Assembly: GCA_030770535.1 (NCBI GenBank)
Contig: JASVEC010000014.1
Coordinates: 620,001 to 684,000 of the forward strand
DNA: 64,000 nucleotides
Direction of reading: 5' to 3'
Source of the DNA: Batkoa obscura
Lineage: Eukaryota > Entomophthoromycota > Entomophthoromycetes > Entomophthorales > Batkoaceae
The notes beneath the pieces are model-generated. The model saw only the letters and a list, made by a program, of their open reading frames with translations, did no database searches and was not told the DNA's origin. Below, in pieces: positions 33,888 to 44,445 of this stretch. Both the position numbers and the translations under genes were made by a program. Position 1 is the stretch's first letter. The number at the start of each line of letters is the position of its first letter.

Positions 33888-34670
33888 TTAATTTAAACGA
33901 TAGTATGAACAATTAGTACCGAATTCAGGCTTATTGACTATAGGAGGTAAGTAACTAGGCAACTCAAGTTCCAATGACTGAGCTGGTGAAGAATAACTTA
34001 TTACTGGTGATAAGATAGATATAGGAGGTAAATAGTTAAGCAAGTCAGCTCTTGATGGCTGAGATGCCGAGGGATCACCGATTGCCGTTGATAGCTTTGG
34101 TAATTGTGGCAAGCTATTTAATCTAGCTCGATTATATTGAGCATCTGGTCTCGATACTGAAGCAAGTAATGGCCCAAAGACTGATGAGAAGCTTGGTAAT
34201 TCTGGCATACTATTTAATCTACTCCTGTGATAGTGTGGTGGTAAATTTGAAACTGGAGTACACCGTGGTACCTTTAATCCGCCATTTAATTTACTTGGAG
34301 AACAGCTTAAAGGCTCTCCCGAAAATGGCGGAATAGTAATATCATTTTGCGTAGAAATAGGAGCTGATGGTGAAACTGGTAGGCTTAAAGGCTTGGTTTC
34401 ATTATCAACAGGATATATGCCATCGGTTTTGTTTTTTGTATCAGCATAAGAATATGTACATTTTTTCTTTTTACTAACACAGCTTTTACAGCCAGGAAAT
34501 CGATCTCTGGAGCATTCCTTTTTCCAATTTCTACAGTTGTCACATGCAACGGCTCTTGGACCCCTTTGTAAATTCTTTTTAGGCTTGGAAGTGGTGACGG
34601 TCTTTGTGCTTTTGACTACTTTGGGAGCTTTGTTGGATTTGGAGGGCTTTTTGGTGTATGAGCGTGGCAT
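33888..34670 (-). CDS. small Zn2Cys6 transcription factor with Pro/Leu/Ser repeats
   Basis: 260 aa. A basic N-terminus (Lys-rich, 1-39) precedes the zinc cluster C43, C46, C53, C61, C64, C71 (CX2CX6CX7CX2CX6C). The remainder is low-complexity and contains imperfect repeats of the form RxRLNSxPxLPxxS (about 150-200) followed by Leu-Pro-Pro-Ile motifs. It lacks the long regulatory domain usual for this class, so it is either a short regulator or loses part of its C-terminus to an unrecognised intron. It sits in the middle of the DJ-1/PfpI cluster, which makes it a candidate local regulator; that is inference from position only. A TATAAATAA motif lies about 90-100 bp upstream. Confidence 0.85.
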   Translation of the reverse strand: MPRSYTKKPSKSNKAPKVVKSTKTVTTSKPKKNLQRGPRAVACDNCRNWKKECSRDRFPGCKSCVSKKKKCTYSYADTKNKTDGIYPVDNETKPLSLPVSPSAPISTQNDITIPPFSGEPLSCSPSKLNGGLKVPRCTPVSNLPPHYHRSRLNSMPELPSFSSVFGPLLASVSRPDAQYNRARLNSLPQLPKLSTAIGDPSASQPSRADLLNYLPPISILSPVISYSSPAQSLELELPSYLPPIVNKPEFGTNCSYYRLN

Positions 34671-36710
34671 TGTTGAGAAAATGTAAAAATCAAATGCAAA
34701 AAAAGGAAATAGTTTCTTTTACAAAAAACTGAATCAATGATGAAGCAAAATTTAGCTTATTTATACTTTTTGATTCAGAATCCATTTGGTGGTAATTTTG
34801 TTTGTTCCGAAATAGCTAATTTATAAAAAATCTTATTGCTATTTCACGCCTTTTTTACTCCCTTATTCTATACTTTTAAAAGTACATTTATTGGGTTTTT
34901 CCGACTTTTTGGTGTTTTTTCTCCGACTTTTACGATTATAAATCCACTTTTTAGTATTTTACTGTATATTGTGGCTATTTGAAATCGATCCTTCATTTAT
35001 TAAAGGCATTAAATTAGGTAATTAAAGTATAGGGTGGTAGTTATTCCTTTGACCACATATGATTAGATATATTTTAAGAAGCAAAACTTTTTTGTATTCT
35101 CTGGTAATATTCTTAGTTAACGTGCTTTGGGGTATTGTCAGCTGTTTAAATGTTCTGAAAAGCAAGGTCTCTGTTGCTATTAGACGAATACTATAATACC
35201 AAATTATAAAGTCAGAATATGTAATAATCTTGTTCAGTAGAGTAAAGGCCTAGTGTCTGTAAATCATATTTATTTCAATAGCTTTATTATGTAGTGAAAT
35301 AACTAATAAATTAACTATTAGCACGTAATATAGTTTTAATCTCCTTTTATTTTAATTGCAGCATATTAATATCAATTTATAACTAAATAATCATATTAAT
35401 TCCAGTTATAAAGAACTTTATCAGAACACCCTGCAAACAAACTAGAATATAAATTGATAAAAAAACCACCTAAACCATTATTGTGATATTTTAGGTATTA
35501 ATTCAGCGCTAAAATGAGTACAACCAACAGTATTCATTATAGTTATAAAACATGTGTCTGGGGCAGTTACATCAACTCAATAAGAAAGCGGAATAAATAT
35601 ATCAGCATTTTCAATTAATTATAATTTACTAATTTATACACATTAATTTTCTCAATAAATAGTAAAACTTGTTTATTCCGGAAGTAAACAGCAGTTTTTT
35701 TATAAATCCCAAAAGTACCCAGCTTGCTTATGTTAATGGAAAATTGGTAAGGCATTCAAATGCGGCATTGTTTATAAAGGCAATTGAAGAGACAATGTTT
35801 ATTCAAGTAGGCATTTCCAAAATAGTTTTACTAACTAAATAACAGTGAAGCTTAAATGAGAGCAAAGTTAGAAAAGCAATGCTTAATACTAATGACAGGT
35901 GTCAGAATCAAAAAAAACATAGATGGATTATATATACATAATATACTTACAGTTTATAGAAATAAAATTTTTAGCATTTAACTCAATAAAAGTATATTAT
36001 TAAAGATTCATAAAGAAAAAGTTATATGAGCCATATTTGCAATTAAATCTATTCTGATAACTTTAGGTTAAATTTTATTAAGGTTTTCAGTATAATTTAG
36101 TATACTTTACTAGAGTTCATTAAAAGATTTAATTAAAAGTTACTTTAATCCATATGTTCAAATACTATTTACTAAAAATCTCAATAATTTATGATAAAAT
36201 TACACTTATTATATATGATGATTTTAATATAATTAATGTAACAAGGAACATGATTTTACAACTAGCTACCATTAAATCCAGATGATATATAGGAAACGTT
36301 TTAAAAAGCATTTTTAGTTAAATATATTGGCTTTAAGTTAAATTTAAGTTTGTTTATTTGAGTAGTAATATAATCAGACTGTACACTAGTAGATGGTTTA
36401 TTATCCAATTAACTTTTATGAAGCTTTGATATTAAACCTAATATGATTAATAGAATATTTACCTAATAAGCAAGTTTATCATTGGGAATACTTCCTTTCT
36501 AGTCATATTGATAGCTTATTGGTCTTTTTCTATCCTTTGTTTAAATCCAGATCCAGAGCCTTTAAAGAAAACATATTACAAAAAGTCAAGATTTTTGAGC
36601 AGTTCGGATTGGTAAATCCAGCCAAGATTAAACTTACAAATTGAAGATATGATAAAAAAATAACAAGCTCATTTATTTTTCAAAAGAGGATATAATGATT
36701 CAACAACAAT
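34671..36710. other. intergenic, no gene seen
   Basis: About 2 kb of AT-rich spacer with short patches of mixed composition but no sustained frame, RNA gene or MITE-A copy. Confidence 0.5.
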
Positions 36711-36790
36711 AGCAATGGGGCGCTCAGAAGCATACACAGGACAGCCGTATGACAAACAGGAAATTTATCACTAAACCAACGCTGATTGCT
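36711..36790 (-). pseudogene. decayed tRNA-Gly
   Basis: The D-arm side (CACTAAACCAAC on the plus strand) and the anticodon-arm region align with the intact tRNA-Gly(GCC) genes at 38887 and 46226. The acceptor and T-arm are heavily changed, and the cloverleaf can no longer form. It lies 163 bp beyond the stop of DJ-1/PfpI gene 5, on the same strand, as the intact tRNA-Gly does for gene 6. Confidence 0.7.
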
Positions 36791-36953
36791 TGATTTTTGT
36801 TCAAAACTATTGCTAAGCTATATGTGATTAATTAGTGTTTAACAAATAATGTTAAAAAAATCTTTAAACATGTTTGACTATCACTTTGTATCGTTGTTTT
36901 GATTTTAAGAACTAAATGAGAATTTGCTTTTATATTATAATTAATTTATTTTA

Positions 36954-37715
36954 TTATGAGAAAAATTTCATATGTTGTCCTAAACCCGGAATTGCGTATG
37001 GATCATTATCTGGATTATCGTTATACTCATATTCTATCACATCTGAGTAACGCTTAGCACTCTCGTCGCCTTTGATTAAAGAAAGGATATACATGGCCGC
37101 GTCTACACCAGCAGCTATCCCGCTCGAAGTAATATATTTTCTATTATGTACCCAACGAGCGTGATAGATCCAGTTGATTTTACGAAGTAAGGGTGTATAC
37201 ATAGGGTAGGCCATTTTATTAGTAGTAGCATACACACCATCAATTAATCCAGTTTTAGCTAATACTAAAGAGCCAGTGCAAATAGTAAATACCACTTTAG
37301 CTTTATTGCAAAGTTGTTTATATTTATTTATAAATACTTTGTCTTCTAATATCCTTAATCCATCTATAAAAGCACCTGGTATTGCTAGTATATCGAACTC
37401 TTGCTGGACCGCTTCTTCCATACTTAATTCTGTATTAAATAACAATCTATTTCTTTGAGAAGGAACGGTTCCATTTCTATTCATACCAATGGTTACAGTT
37501 TCAAATATATCACTATTATCACTAAAGATTTCAGCTGGCCCTGCTAAATCTAATAGAGTAAATTCAGGATATATTACTAAACCAACTCTGTATTTTTCTA
37601 GCTTTGGAAAGTATGGATCAATGATGTTTTTATGGGGGTTTCCTTCACATAATATGAAGTTGAAGCTGAAGTTGAGTAATAAGAAAATGAATGTGATAAA
37701 ATAATTTTGTTGCAT
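36954..37715 (-). CDS. secreted DJ-1/PfpI family protein (gene 5)
   Basis: 253 aa, no intron. The signal peptide and first ~47 residues are identical to gene 4. The domain has E62 (LAGPAEI) and nucleophile C146 in FTICTGSLVLAKTG, an NGT sequon near 81, and ATTNKMAY and SSGIAAGVDAAMY segments. It ends DPYAIPGLGQHMKFFS, the longest tail in the cluster. Predicted to be exported or to act in the secretory path. The enzyme reaction is unknown; the family includes hydratases, glyoxalase-like enzymes, chaperones and proteases. Confidence 0.9.
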   Translation of the reverse strand: MQQNYFITFIFLLLNFSFNFILCEGNPHKNIIDPYFPKLEKYRVGLVIYPEFTLLDLAGPAEIFSDNSDIFETVTIGMNRNGTVPSQRNRLLFNTELSMEEAVQQEFDILAIPGAFIDGLRILEDKVFINKYKQLCNKAKVVFTICTGSLVLAKTGLIDGVYATTNKMAYPMYTPLLRKINWIYHARWVHNRKYITSSGIAAGVDAAMYILSLIKGDESAKRYSDVIEYEYNDNPDNDPYAIPGLGQHMKFFS

Positions 37716-38101
37716 ATTTGTATGTTTGATTCCTTTAATTGTAATAAAGCTTAATTTTTGTTATTTTATATAGTCCTTATGTACTATTCTAAGTGGAGGC
37801 TTCTTAATAGATTCCTCATTTAGATTCAGTGGATTTAATATAAATCTTAATTAACTTTTAGTGGAATTTTAATAATTTTATATCTAAAAATAGACATAAA
37901 AATCGTATCTTTATTTTATATCAAATTAATTTATTATTGCTTGTTTTAGTATTATCAAGACTAGATATATTATAAAAAGAATTTGTACTAAATGGGAATG
38001 TATTTTTGTGTTTAAGAATTTCACTAACAAATTTTCCGCTTAAATAGCGCTTAAAAGATGGAAAAAATGCTCAAGCTAAAAAAAACATCCCCAAATAATC
38101 A
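37716..38101 (-). promoter_or_regulatory. shared promoter cassette at gene 5, with MITE-A insertion
   Basis: 275 bp identical by eye to the promoter of gene 4, interrupted at 37991-38095 by a MITE-A copy, after which homology resumes for about 20 bp (CACTGTAGTACATTACC). The TATA motif lies about 50-57 bp before the ATG, well away from the insertion. Confidence 0.7.
37991..38095 (+). mobile_element. MITE-A copy with known empty site
   Basis: From AATGGGAATGT to ACATCCCCAAA, flanked by TA on both sides (37989-37990 and 38096-38097). The paralogous promoter of gene 4 lacks it. This copy defines the boundaries of the family and its TA target. Confidence 0.9.
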
Positions 38102-38886
38102 CTGTAGTACATTACCTTATCAATGAAGTAAAGTGCTTCTGATTAAATGTCTTTTGCTTCAAACTTTGCAACATTATTGTTTGTAAAATAATTTTGAAAA
38201 ACCAGGTGTATTATAACATTTTGATTTATACTTCTAGGCTAATTATTTTGCTCTAAATTCATTTACTATAATTCTTTATTAATCTCCTAATATCAAAATT
38301 TGATAATTAAATCATAATACTTAAGCGTAATTTAAGTTGCATTTGTAAACATTAATATCCCAGAAAATAAAATTTCCAAGAAAAAGTAGTTTAAAATATT
38401 ATACATATAGCTCAGATTGGACTTATTTAAAGCTATAAGGAAAATTTTAGCTACGGATTCCTTTGGTCCTGGGTCTTCTGTCGTTTCAAATGTTTTATCT
38501 TTACTAACTTAGTTGTTATAGATTTTAACTATTGTCTTAAGCATGTAATTCAAAATTTTTTTTACATACTTTTGCTGTAAATTTATGTAAAACAAACTGA
38601 CAAAGTTAAAATGAGAATCCTGTATGAATTACTGAAAAAATTAAAAATAGAAAAAATAGCAATACTCAAATAAACAATAGCTTTTGAAAAGCTATATCAA
38701 GATAAAAACAGTTGTATCATATATCGGCTCTTCTAAAGATTTATGTATTATAAACTACCAGTAAACATTAGAAAATTATTTCATTGCTTAAAGAAGCATA
38801 ATAAATCTTCAATATAAATTCTGACAAAAACTGTTCAGTAAGTAATAAAAGCATCATTTTTATTAAAAACTATTATCAAAGAAAAA
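38102..38886. other. intergenic, no gene seen
   Basis: Spacer upstream of gene 5; no gene or repeat recognised. Confidence 0.45.
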
Positions 38887-38957
38887 TGCAATGTCCGGGA
38901 ATCGAACCCGGGGCTGCCGCGTGGCAGGCGGCAATTTTACCACTAAACCAACATTGC
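38887..38957 (-). tRNA. tRNA-Gly (GCC)
   Basis: 71 nt including discriminator A. Acceptor GCAATGT/ACATTGC, anticodon stem GCCGC/GCGGC with loop CTGCCAC (GCC), T-arm CCGGGTTCGATTCCCGG. A T5 run follows directly. Identical to 46226-46296. It lies 241 bp past the stop of DJ-1/PfpI gene 6, same strand. Confidence 0.96.
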
Positions 38958-39198
38958 ATATACCTCTGGTTTAAAATAAATATATAATAATAATATATTT
39001 TTATCACAACTAAAGGTCAACCAAAAAGATGTGATTTAGATAATTATCATCTTACTAATACTCATGAAATGAAAAATATTTTACTTTAAGATTATACTAT
39101 AAGTTATCATTGATTTGAAATAATATGTTAACTGATTTTTATAAAAATTTATTTGAATTTGTATAAAATAATAGCATATATATTATTACTATCGTAGT

Positions 39199-39921
39199 TC
39201 AGGCTGCATATGGATCATTATCTGGATCAGCATTATATTTATACTCTATCGCGGCTGTATAAATTTTAGAAAATGCGTTACCATTAACTAAAGAAAGTAT
39301 ATATGCAGCTGTGTCGATCCCAGAAGCAGTGCCACTTGAGGTAATATATTTTTTGTTATGCACCCAACGAGCTTTATGGATCCATTTAACATCAGGGTAA
39401 TTAGGCGTATATTTAGAATAGGCCGCTTTATTAGTGGTTGCGTATATATTATCAATCAAACCAGTCTTAGCTAATATAAAGGAACCAGTGCATGTGGTAA
39501 ATACCACTTTAGACTTATTACAAAGTTGTTTATAGTTACTTATAAACTTGCTGTTGTCCAGCATTTTCGATATAGCTGTGCCTGTGCCTGGTAGTACTAG
39601 TATATCAAACTCCTGCTGGATTGCTTCTTCCATACTTAATTTCGTATTTAGTGATAAAGTATTACGCTTTGAACCAACAGTTCCATTGCTATTTTCACCA
39701 ATAGTTACAATGTCAAATATATAGTCGTTACCAATAAATATATCTGCAGATCCTATCAAGTCTAATGTAGAAAATTCAGGATATACTACTAAACCCACTC
39801 TATATCTTAAGAGTCTTGGAAAGTAGGGATCGATGATGTTTTTGAACCGTTTTTGTTTACATAAAATGTAGTTGAAGTTGAGTAATAAGAAAATGAATGT
39901 GATAAAATAATTTTGTTGCAT
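39199..39921 (-). CDS. secreted DJ-1/PfpI family protein (gene 6)
   Basis: 240 aa, no intron. The signal peptide (MQQNYFITFIFLLLNFNYIL) and the KQKRFKNIIDPYFPRLL segment are shared with gene 8. The nucleophile is C144 (FTTCTGSFILAKTG). The residue matching the family glutamate is aspartate: IGSAD (D60) in place of GPAE. Since that acid tunes the cysteine in DJ-1-type enzymes, activity may differ. It ends DPDNDPYAA. Confidence 0.9.
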   Translation of the reverse strand: MQQNYFITFIFLLLNFNYILCKQKRFKNIIDPYFPRLLRYRVGLVVYPEFSTLDLIGSADIFIGNDYIFDIVTIGENSNGTVGSKRNTLSLNTKLSMEEAIQQEFDILVLPGTGTAISKMLDNSKFISNYKQLCNKSKVVFTTCTGSFILAKTGLIDNIYATTNKAAYSKYTPNYPDVKWIHKARWVHNKKYITSSGTASGIDTAAYILSLVNGNAFSKIYTAAIEYKYNADPDNDPYAA

Positions 39922-40071
39922 ATTTGTATGTTTGATTCCTTTAATTGTAATAAAGCTTAATTTTTATTATTTTATATAGTCCTTATGTACTATTTTAAGT
40001 GGAGGCTTCTTAATAGATTCCTCATTTAGATTCAGTGGATTTAATATAAATCTTAATTAACTTTTAGTGGA
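39922..40071 (-). promoter_or_regulatory. shared promoter cassette at gene 6
   Basis: About 150 bp nearly identical to the promoters of genes 4, 5 and 8, including the TATA motif and the 5' leader up to the ATG. Similarity stops sharply after AGTGGAATT, about 35 bp before a MITE-A copy. Confidence 0.65.
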
Positions 40072-40107
40072 ATTCAATTCTTGGCTTATTTTAGCCATTA
40101 AAGCTAC

Positions 40108-40214
40108 ATATGAGGATGTATTTTTTTGTTTAAAAGTTTTACTAACAATCTTTCCACTCAAGTAGCGCTTAAAAGATAGAAAAAGTGATGAAACCAGAAA
40201 AAACATCCTCATAT
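40108..40214 (+). mobile_element. MITE-A copy, well kept
   Basis: From CATATGAGGATGT to ACATCCTCATATT, with matching substitutions at both ends (GAGG/CCTC) that keep the terminal pairing. Confidence 0.85.
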
Positions 40215-41684
40215 TCTAATAATACCAAAGATTAGATAAGTATTATCTATATTCAATTAAGACCAGGATCATTTAAAAAAGGCATTTTAATAGTAGTTCT
40301 AATATGCTCTATCTTACCTAGACAATATAACCTTGTATATCACTATAATTTTTGTGATAAAATACAATGAGATTTATAAATAACCATTTAGAATTGTTAC
40401 ATGTGCTTCATAAATGTTAAATACTACAAGAAAGTTGAAAGTTGAAACCTCAAGTATCTAGTGATTTTTTAACAGCTTTAACCTAAGATTTTTTATGATT
40501 ATCACTTTCGTAATCCATCATAAAATAGCCCTCCCACATTTTATACATTAAAGCACTTGGAGGTTTACTCTTTCGAAGTTTAAAAAAATCAAATAGAGAA
40601 GCAATTTGAAATTAAATGAATACTAAATAGTTTTAATTTTGAAAGGACATATGGAAATTAAAAAACAATAGGAAGTTACTTCTAATAAACTAAACATATT
40701 TTCTAAAAATAGGACTTTACCAAGCTTGTTGTTTAAATTTTTCATCATCATAATATCAATAAAAGGGTGAAGTGTAACTATGTTAATTAATTCTAAAGTT
40801 CGCTTTTTTTCTAGTTTTAATTCTATAAATTTTCATAGGATTATTGGTAAATAATATGATAACAATCGCTTTTTATATATTTGGGGCTAGTTATGGTAGG
40901 TTTTTTTGTTATTGACTTCATGGTTTCTACTTTTCCAGCACAAACATAATGCCTTTTATATATATTATATATATTTGGGTGGGTGATTGTAACATTAAAT
41001 CCAAGTATCAATTAGCTTATATCGCTATAACAAATTGAGTACAAAAAAGATGGATTAAAAATATCGATTTTAGAATAACAAAATTAATAAACTTTTATCC
41101 CATATTAACTCCCTTCTTTAGAGCAAGTGAATACACTTATTAGGTTGCTCATAGTGCTTCGTTACAGATTTTTACACGCAGAAATTAGCTAATAGGAAAT
41201 AGCTGCAAGACAATAAATAATTTAACTGAAAATAAGCTCATTTTAGAGATAAAAAATATGAGAATGTCTTTCGTAGTTTCATTGTTTTTTACATTTCTAA
41301 ATGCTATTGGGAGGAGAAAATATAAATCAATTTTTTAAACGAAAAATATCCCATGTTTATTGTTGTAATCAACAACTTACTTGTTTTTTACGTCCGTGAA
41401 TATGTAAAGAGATATCATGAATAACCTAATATAATTACATTCCAGTGATTCAATTTATTCACTAGCTATAAAAGCAATAAAGTTGGATTTTGTGTATTTT
41501 CATTTATTACCAACCTCAAATAAACGTTTGTTGTGTGGGTTTTGATTCTATAAAACGATTGAAAACAGAATGACAAAATAATCAAATTTTTTATTTTTAT
41601 TACTGAAACTATAGTATTTTGTTGATTTTTAGTTTGAAAGGTCAAAATTATCAATGAAAAACATATAACCATTATTTTTACAAT
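40215..41684. other. intergenic, no supported gene
   Basis: Spacer between genes 6 and 7. A strongly diverged MITE-A relic is likely at about 41258-41356 (ATATGAGAATGTCTTTCGTA ... ATATCCCATG), and a weaker one near 40905-40950. No gene seen. Confidence 0.45.
41258..41356 (-). mobile_element. MITE-A relic
   Basis: ATATGAGAATGT at the left, a GTTTCATTGTTTTTTACATT interior and AAATATCCCATG at the right are the only clear family marks. Confidence 0.45.
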
Positions 41685-42419
41685 TTATTTTAAATCCAAA
41701 ACGGCATATGGATCGTTATCTGGATCGTCATTGTACTTATATTCTAGAACATCCGAATAACGTTTGGCGCTTTCGTCGCCTTTGATTAAAGAAAAGATAT
41801 ACATGGCTGCGTCAGTACCGGCTGTAATCCCACTTGAAGTGATGTATTTTTTATTGTGTACCCAGCGAGCATGATAAATCCATTTGACATTAGGGTAATT
41901 TGGTGTGTGTTTAGGATAAGCTTGTTTATTAGTGGTGGCATTTATATTATCAATTAATCCAGTTTTAGCTAATAGTAATGAGCCAGTGCAAATAGTAAAT
42001 ACCACTTTAGCTTTACTACAAAGTTGTTTATAATTATTTATAAACTTATCGTTGTCTAATATTTTTAATCCGTTTGAATCTGCACCTGGGAGTACCAATA
42101 TATCGAATTCTTGTTGAATTGCTTCTTCCATACTTAATTTTGTGTTGAATAGTAGAGTATTACTTTTAGAACCAACGGTACCATTACTATTTTCACCAAT
42201 AGTTATGGTTTCAAATAATTCACTATTATCACTAAATACTTCGGCAGGCCCTACTAGATCCAATAATGTAAATTCTTTGTATATTACTAGGCCTATTTTG
42301 TATTTTTGAAGTTTTGGAAAATAAGGATCAATAATATTTTTTGAAACTTTTTCTTTACTCATTATTATATTAAAATTTAATAATAACAAAACAAAGGATA
42401 AAAAACTAAACTGCTGCAT
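41685..42419 (-). CDS. secreted DJ-1/PfpI family protein (gene 7)
   Basis: 244 aa, no intron. The signal peptide (MQQFSFLSFVLLLLNFNIIM) differs from the other four, and its promoter does not match their cassette. KEKVSKNIIDPYFPK leads into the domain with E60 (LVGPAEV) and nucleophile C144 (FTICTGSLLLAKTG). The tail is DPDNDPYAVLDLK. Parts of the body resemble genes 5, 6 and 8 in turn, consistent with a mosaic origin. Confidence 0.9.
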   Translation of the reverse strand: MQQFSFLSFVLLLLNFNIIMSKEKVSKNIIDPYFPKLQKYKIGLVIYKEFTLLDLVGPAEVFSDNSELFETITIGENSNGTVGSKSNTLLFNTKLSMEEAIQQEFDILVLPGADSNGLKILDNDKFINNYKQLCSKAKVVFTICTGSLLLAKTGLIDNINATTNKQAYPKHTPNYPNVKWIYHARWVHNKKYITSSGITAGTDAAMYIFSLIKGDESAKRYSDVLEYKYNDDPDNDPYAVLDLK

Positions 42420-42687
42420 TTTTGTATCCCTTTAGGAATATCAGGCCTCCTTTTTATATTTTTTTATTGTTCTGTTTTCAATGTAGCTTTCAATGTATTT
42501 TCAATCTATTTTTAGATTTCAAGTTATGCTTTTTGTTTATTTTAGCATTTAGATTTCACAACTAGTGTTTGTTTAAATGTTGTAGGATAGCTCAGAAATA
42601 CTAACAGTATGTTACTAATATTAATAAAGTCAGATGTTCAATTTATAATATTATACATAAAGCTCATAATAAAAGTAGAATATAATA

Positions 42688-42787
42688 TATATGGTGCTGT
42701 TTTTTTTAGTTTCATTATTTTTTCATCTTTTAAGCGCTATTTAAATGAAAAGATTGTAGTAAAACTCTTAAAAATACATCCCCATAT
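42688..42787 (-). mobile_element. MITE-A copy
   Basis: Left end ATATGGTGCTGTTTTTTTTA, core TTTTAAGCGCTATTTAAATG, right end TACATCCCCATATT. Confidence 0.8.
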
Positions 42788-43581
42788 TTTAAATATGTAT
42801 TCTTTTTGATATGTTATCGTTTATTTTGAAGTGAAATAAATTTTTGGTTTTAGAAATAAACAAGAAACTTCAAAATATTGAAAAACGACAAGCTGGGTTC
42901 CATGTTAGCCTATGTTTCTCTGTAAAGTCAAGTGTTTATATCTTACTTTTCAAGAAGGTTTATTATAAATTTATATCATCGATACACCCTCTTGGCTATT
43001 TAAAAACCAGTATTGTAACAATAAATCTATTTTTATATTTTTGTAGTTTTATAAATTGATAGGTGAAATAATAACGCTGGGATTTCTGTTCAAAAAATCT
43101 GTTTTGCCGAAACCCCGAAGCTAAGTAATAAAATGAAATCAATTGTTGGATCTAAGCCAGAAAAAAAGATGTCTTTCACCATCATACTTTCTTTTAGGAA
43201 GTCTTAGCTATTATATCCTGCATTATCAGAAATGATTTTTTATATGAACAAGTATTTACTTAATCTTTGATTATCATTCTTTATATAGTAAATACTAACG
43301 TTTGATAACAACAATGTTAGAAGCATTAACATCTTTCGAAATAATTAAAATTAAAATTAATGGTGTGAATCAAAACAAAAATATAAGTATATAATGTCAT
43401 CTTTATTTTTATCTTTATTTTAGTTAATTAGTATAATGAGGTATAATAATTGATTTGATTATTAATAACATCAACTTAATAAACTAATATATTATTTTAA
43501 TAAATAATTACGAATTAATTAAAAGTTTTAGAAATTATTCTTTTTATAGCAAACAGCATCCATGATTAATAGCAAAGCCAA
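42788..43581. other. intergenic, no supported gene
   Basis: Spacer upstream of gene 7. A 71-codon plus frame (42844-43059) has no ATG at its stated start context and no motif; not called as a gene. Confidence 0.4.
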
Positions 43582-43690
43582 CATATGAGGGTGCTTTTTT
43601 TTGCTTCATTGCTTTTTCCATCTTTTAAGCACTATTTGAGCGGAAAAATTGGTAGTAAAATTCTTAAACACAAAAACACATCCCCATATA
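43582..43690 (-). mobile_element. MITE-A copy, well kept
   Basis: From ACATATGAGGGTGC to ACACATCCCCATATA with a full core. Confidence 0.85.
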
Positions 43691-44130
43691 TAAAGTTGAA
43701 CAATTTAATAGTCATATATAATAGCTTCAAAATATACAAGTTGGACTTGTATTGATATATTTTCTTGATGAAATAATAAAATAACTGATTAAAGGAAGAA
43801 TGATGACAAATTAATAGTCTTTACTAAACTTTATAAGTTAGGATGTATTTTCATTTTTTATAATGATTTTCAATGATTATTTGAGCATAAGCTTTTTTTC
43901 TACTATTTTATTCCACTAGTTTTTTTCAAACTTGAAGCTAATTTTTTAAAATCATTTTAAATTTAATATGAACATTTACATGGCAAATTTCATAACTATT
44001 TTTCAAACTAATTTATACAGAATATAACTTATTGACTTTTGCTTATAAACTAGAAAGTAATACAGCCAGTATCTAACACAAATACTTTCTATAAAGAATT
44101 TAGCTCTAATGATACTTAAACAAGCAACAG

Positions 44131-44226
44131 TTGAAGGATATTTTTTTGACCTTATCACTTTTCCCATTTTTTTAAACACTATTTGAGTGGAAAAATTGCT
44201 AGTAAACAAAGAAATACATCCCCAAT
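44131..44226 (-). mobile_element. MITE-A copy, diverged
   Basis: Core TTAAACACTATTTGAGTGGA and right end ATACATCCCCAATTA kept; left end degraded and slightly shortened. It lies about 60 bp outside the shared promoter of gene 8. Confidence 0.7.
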
Positions 44227-44283
44227 TATTTAGTTTAGCATAAAATAATAATGGGCGATATCAATAGTTAAAAATAGCTACGA

Positions 44284-44445
44284 ATTTATTAAAATTCCAC
44301 TAAAAGTTAATTAAGATTTATATTAAATCCACTGAATCTAAATGAGGAATCTATTAAGAAGCCTCCACTTAAAATAGTACATAAGGACTATATAAAATAA
44401 CAAAAATTAAGCTTTATTACAATTAAAGGAATCAAACATACAAAT
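44284..44445 (+). promoter_or_regulatory. shared promoter cassette at gene 8 (inverted copy)
   Basis: Mirror image of 39922-40071 with a few more bases of homology to the promoters of genes 4 and 5. TATATAAAA at 44389-44397 lies 57 bp before the ATG. Confidence 0.7.
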
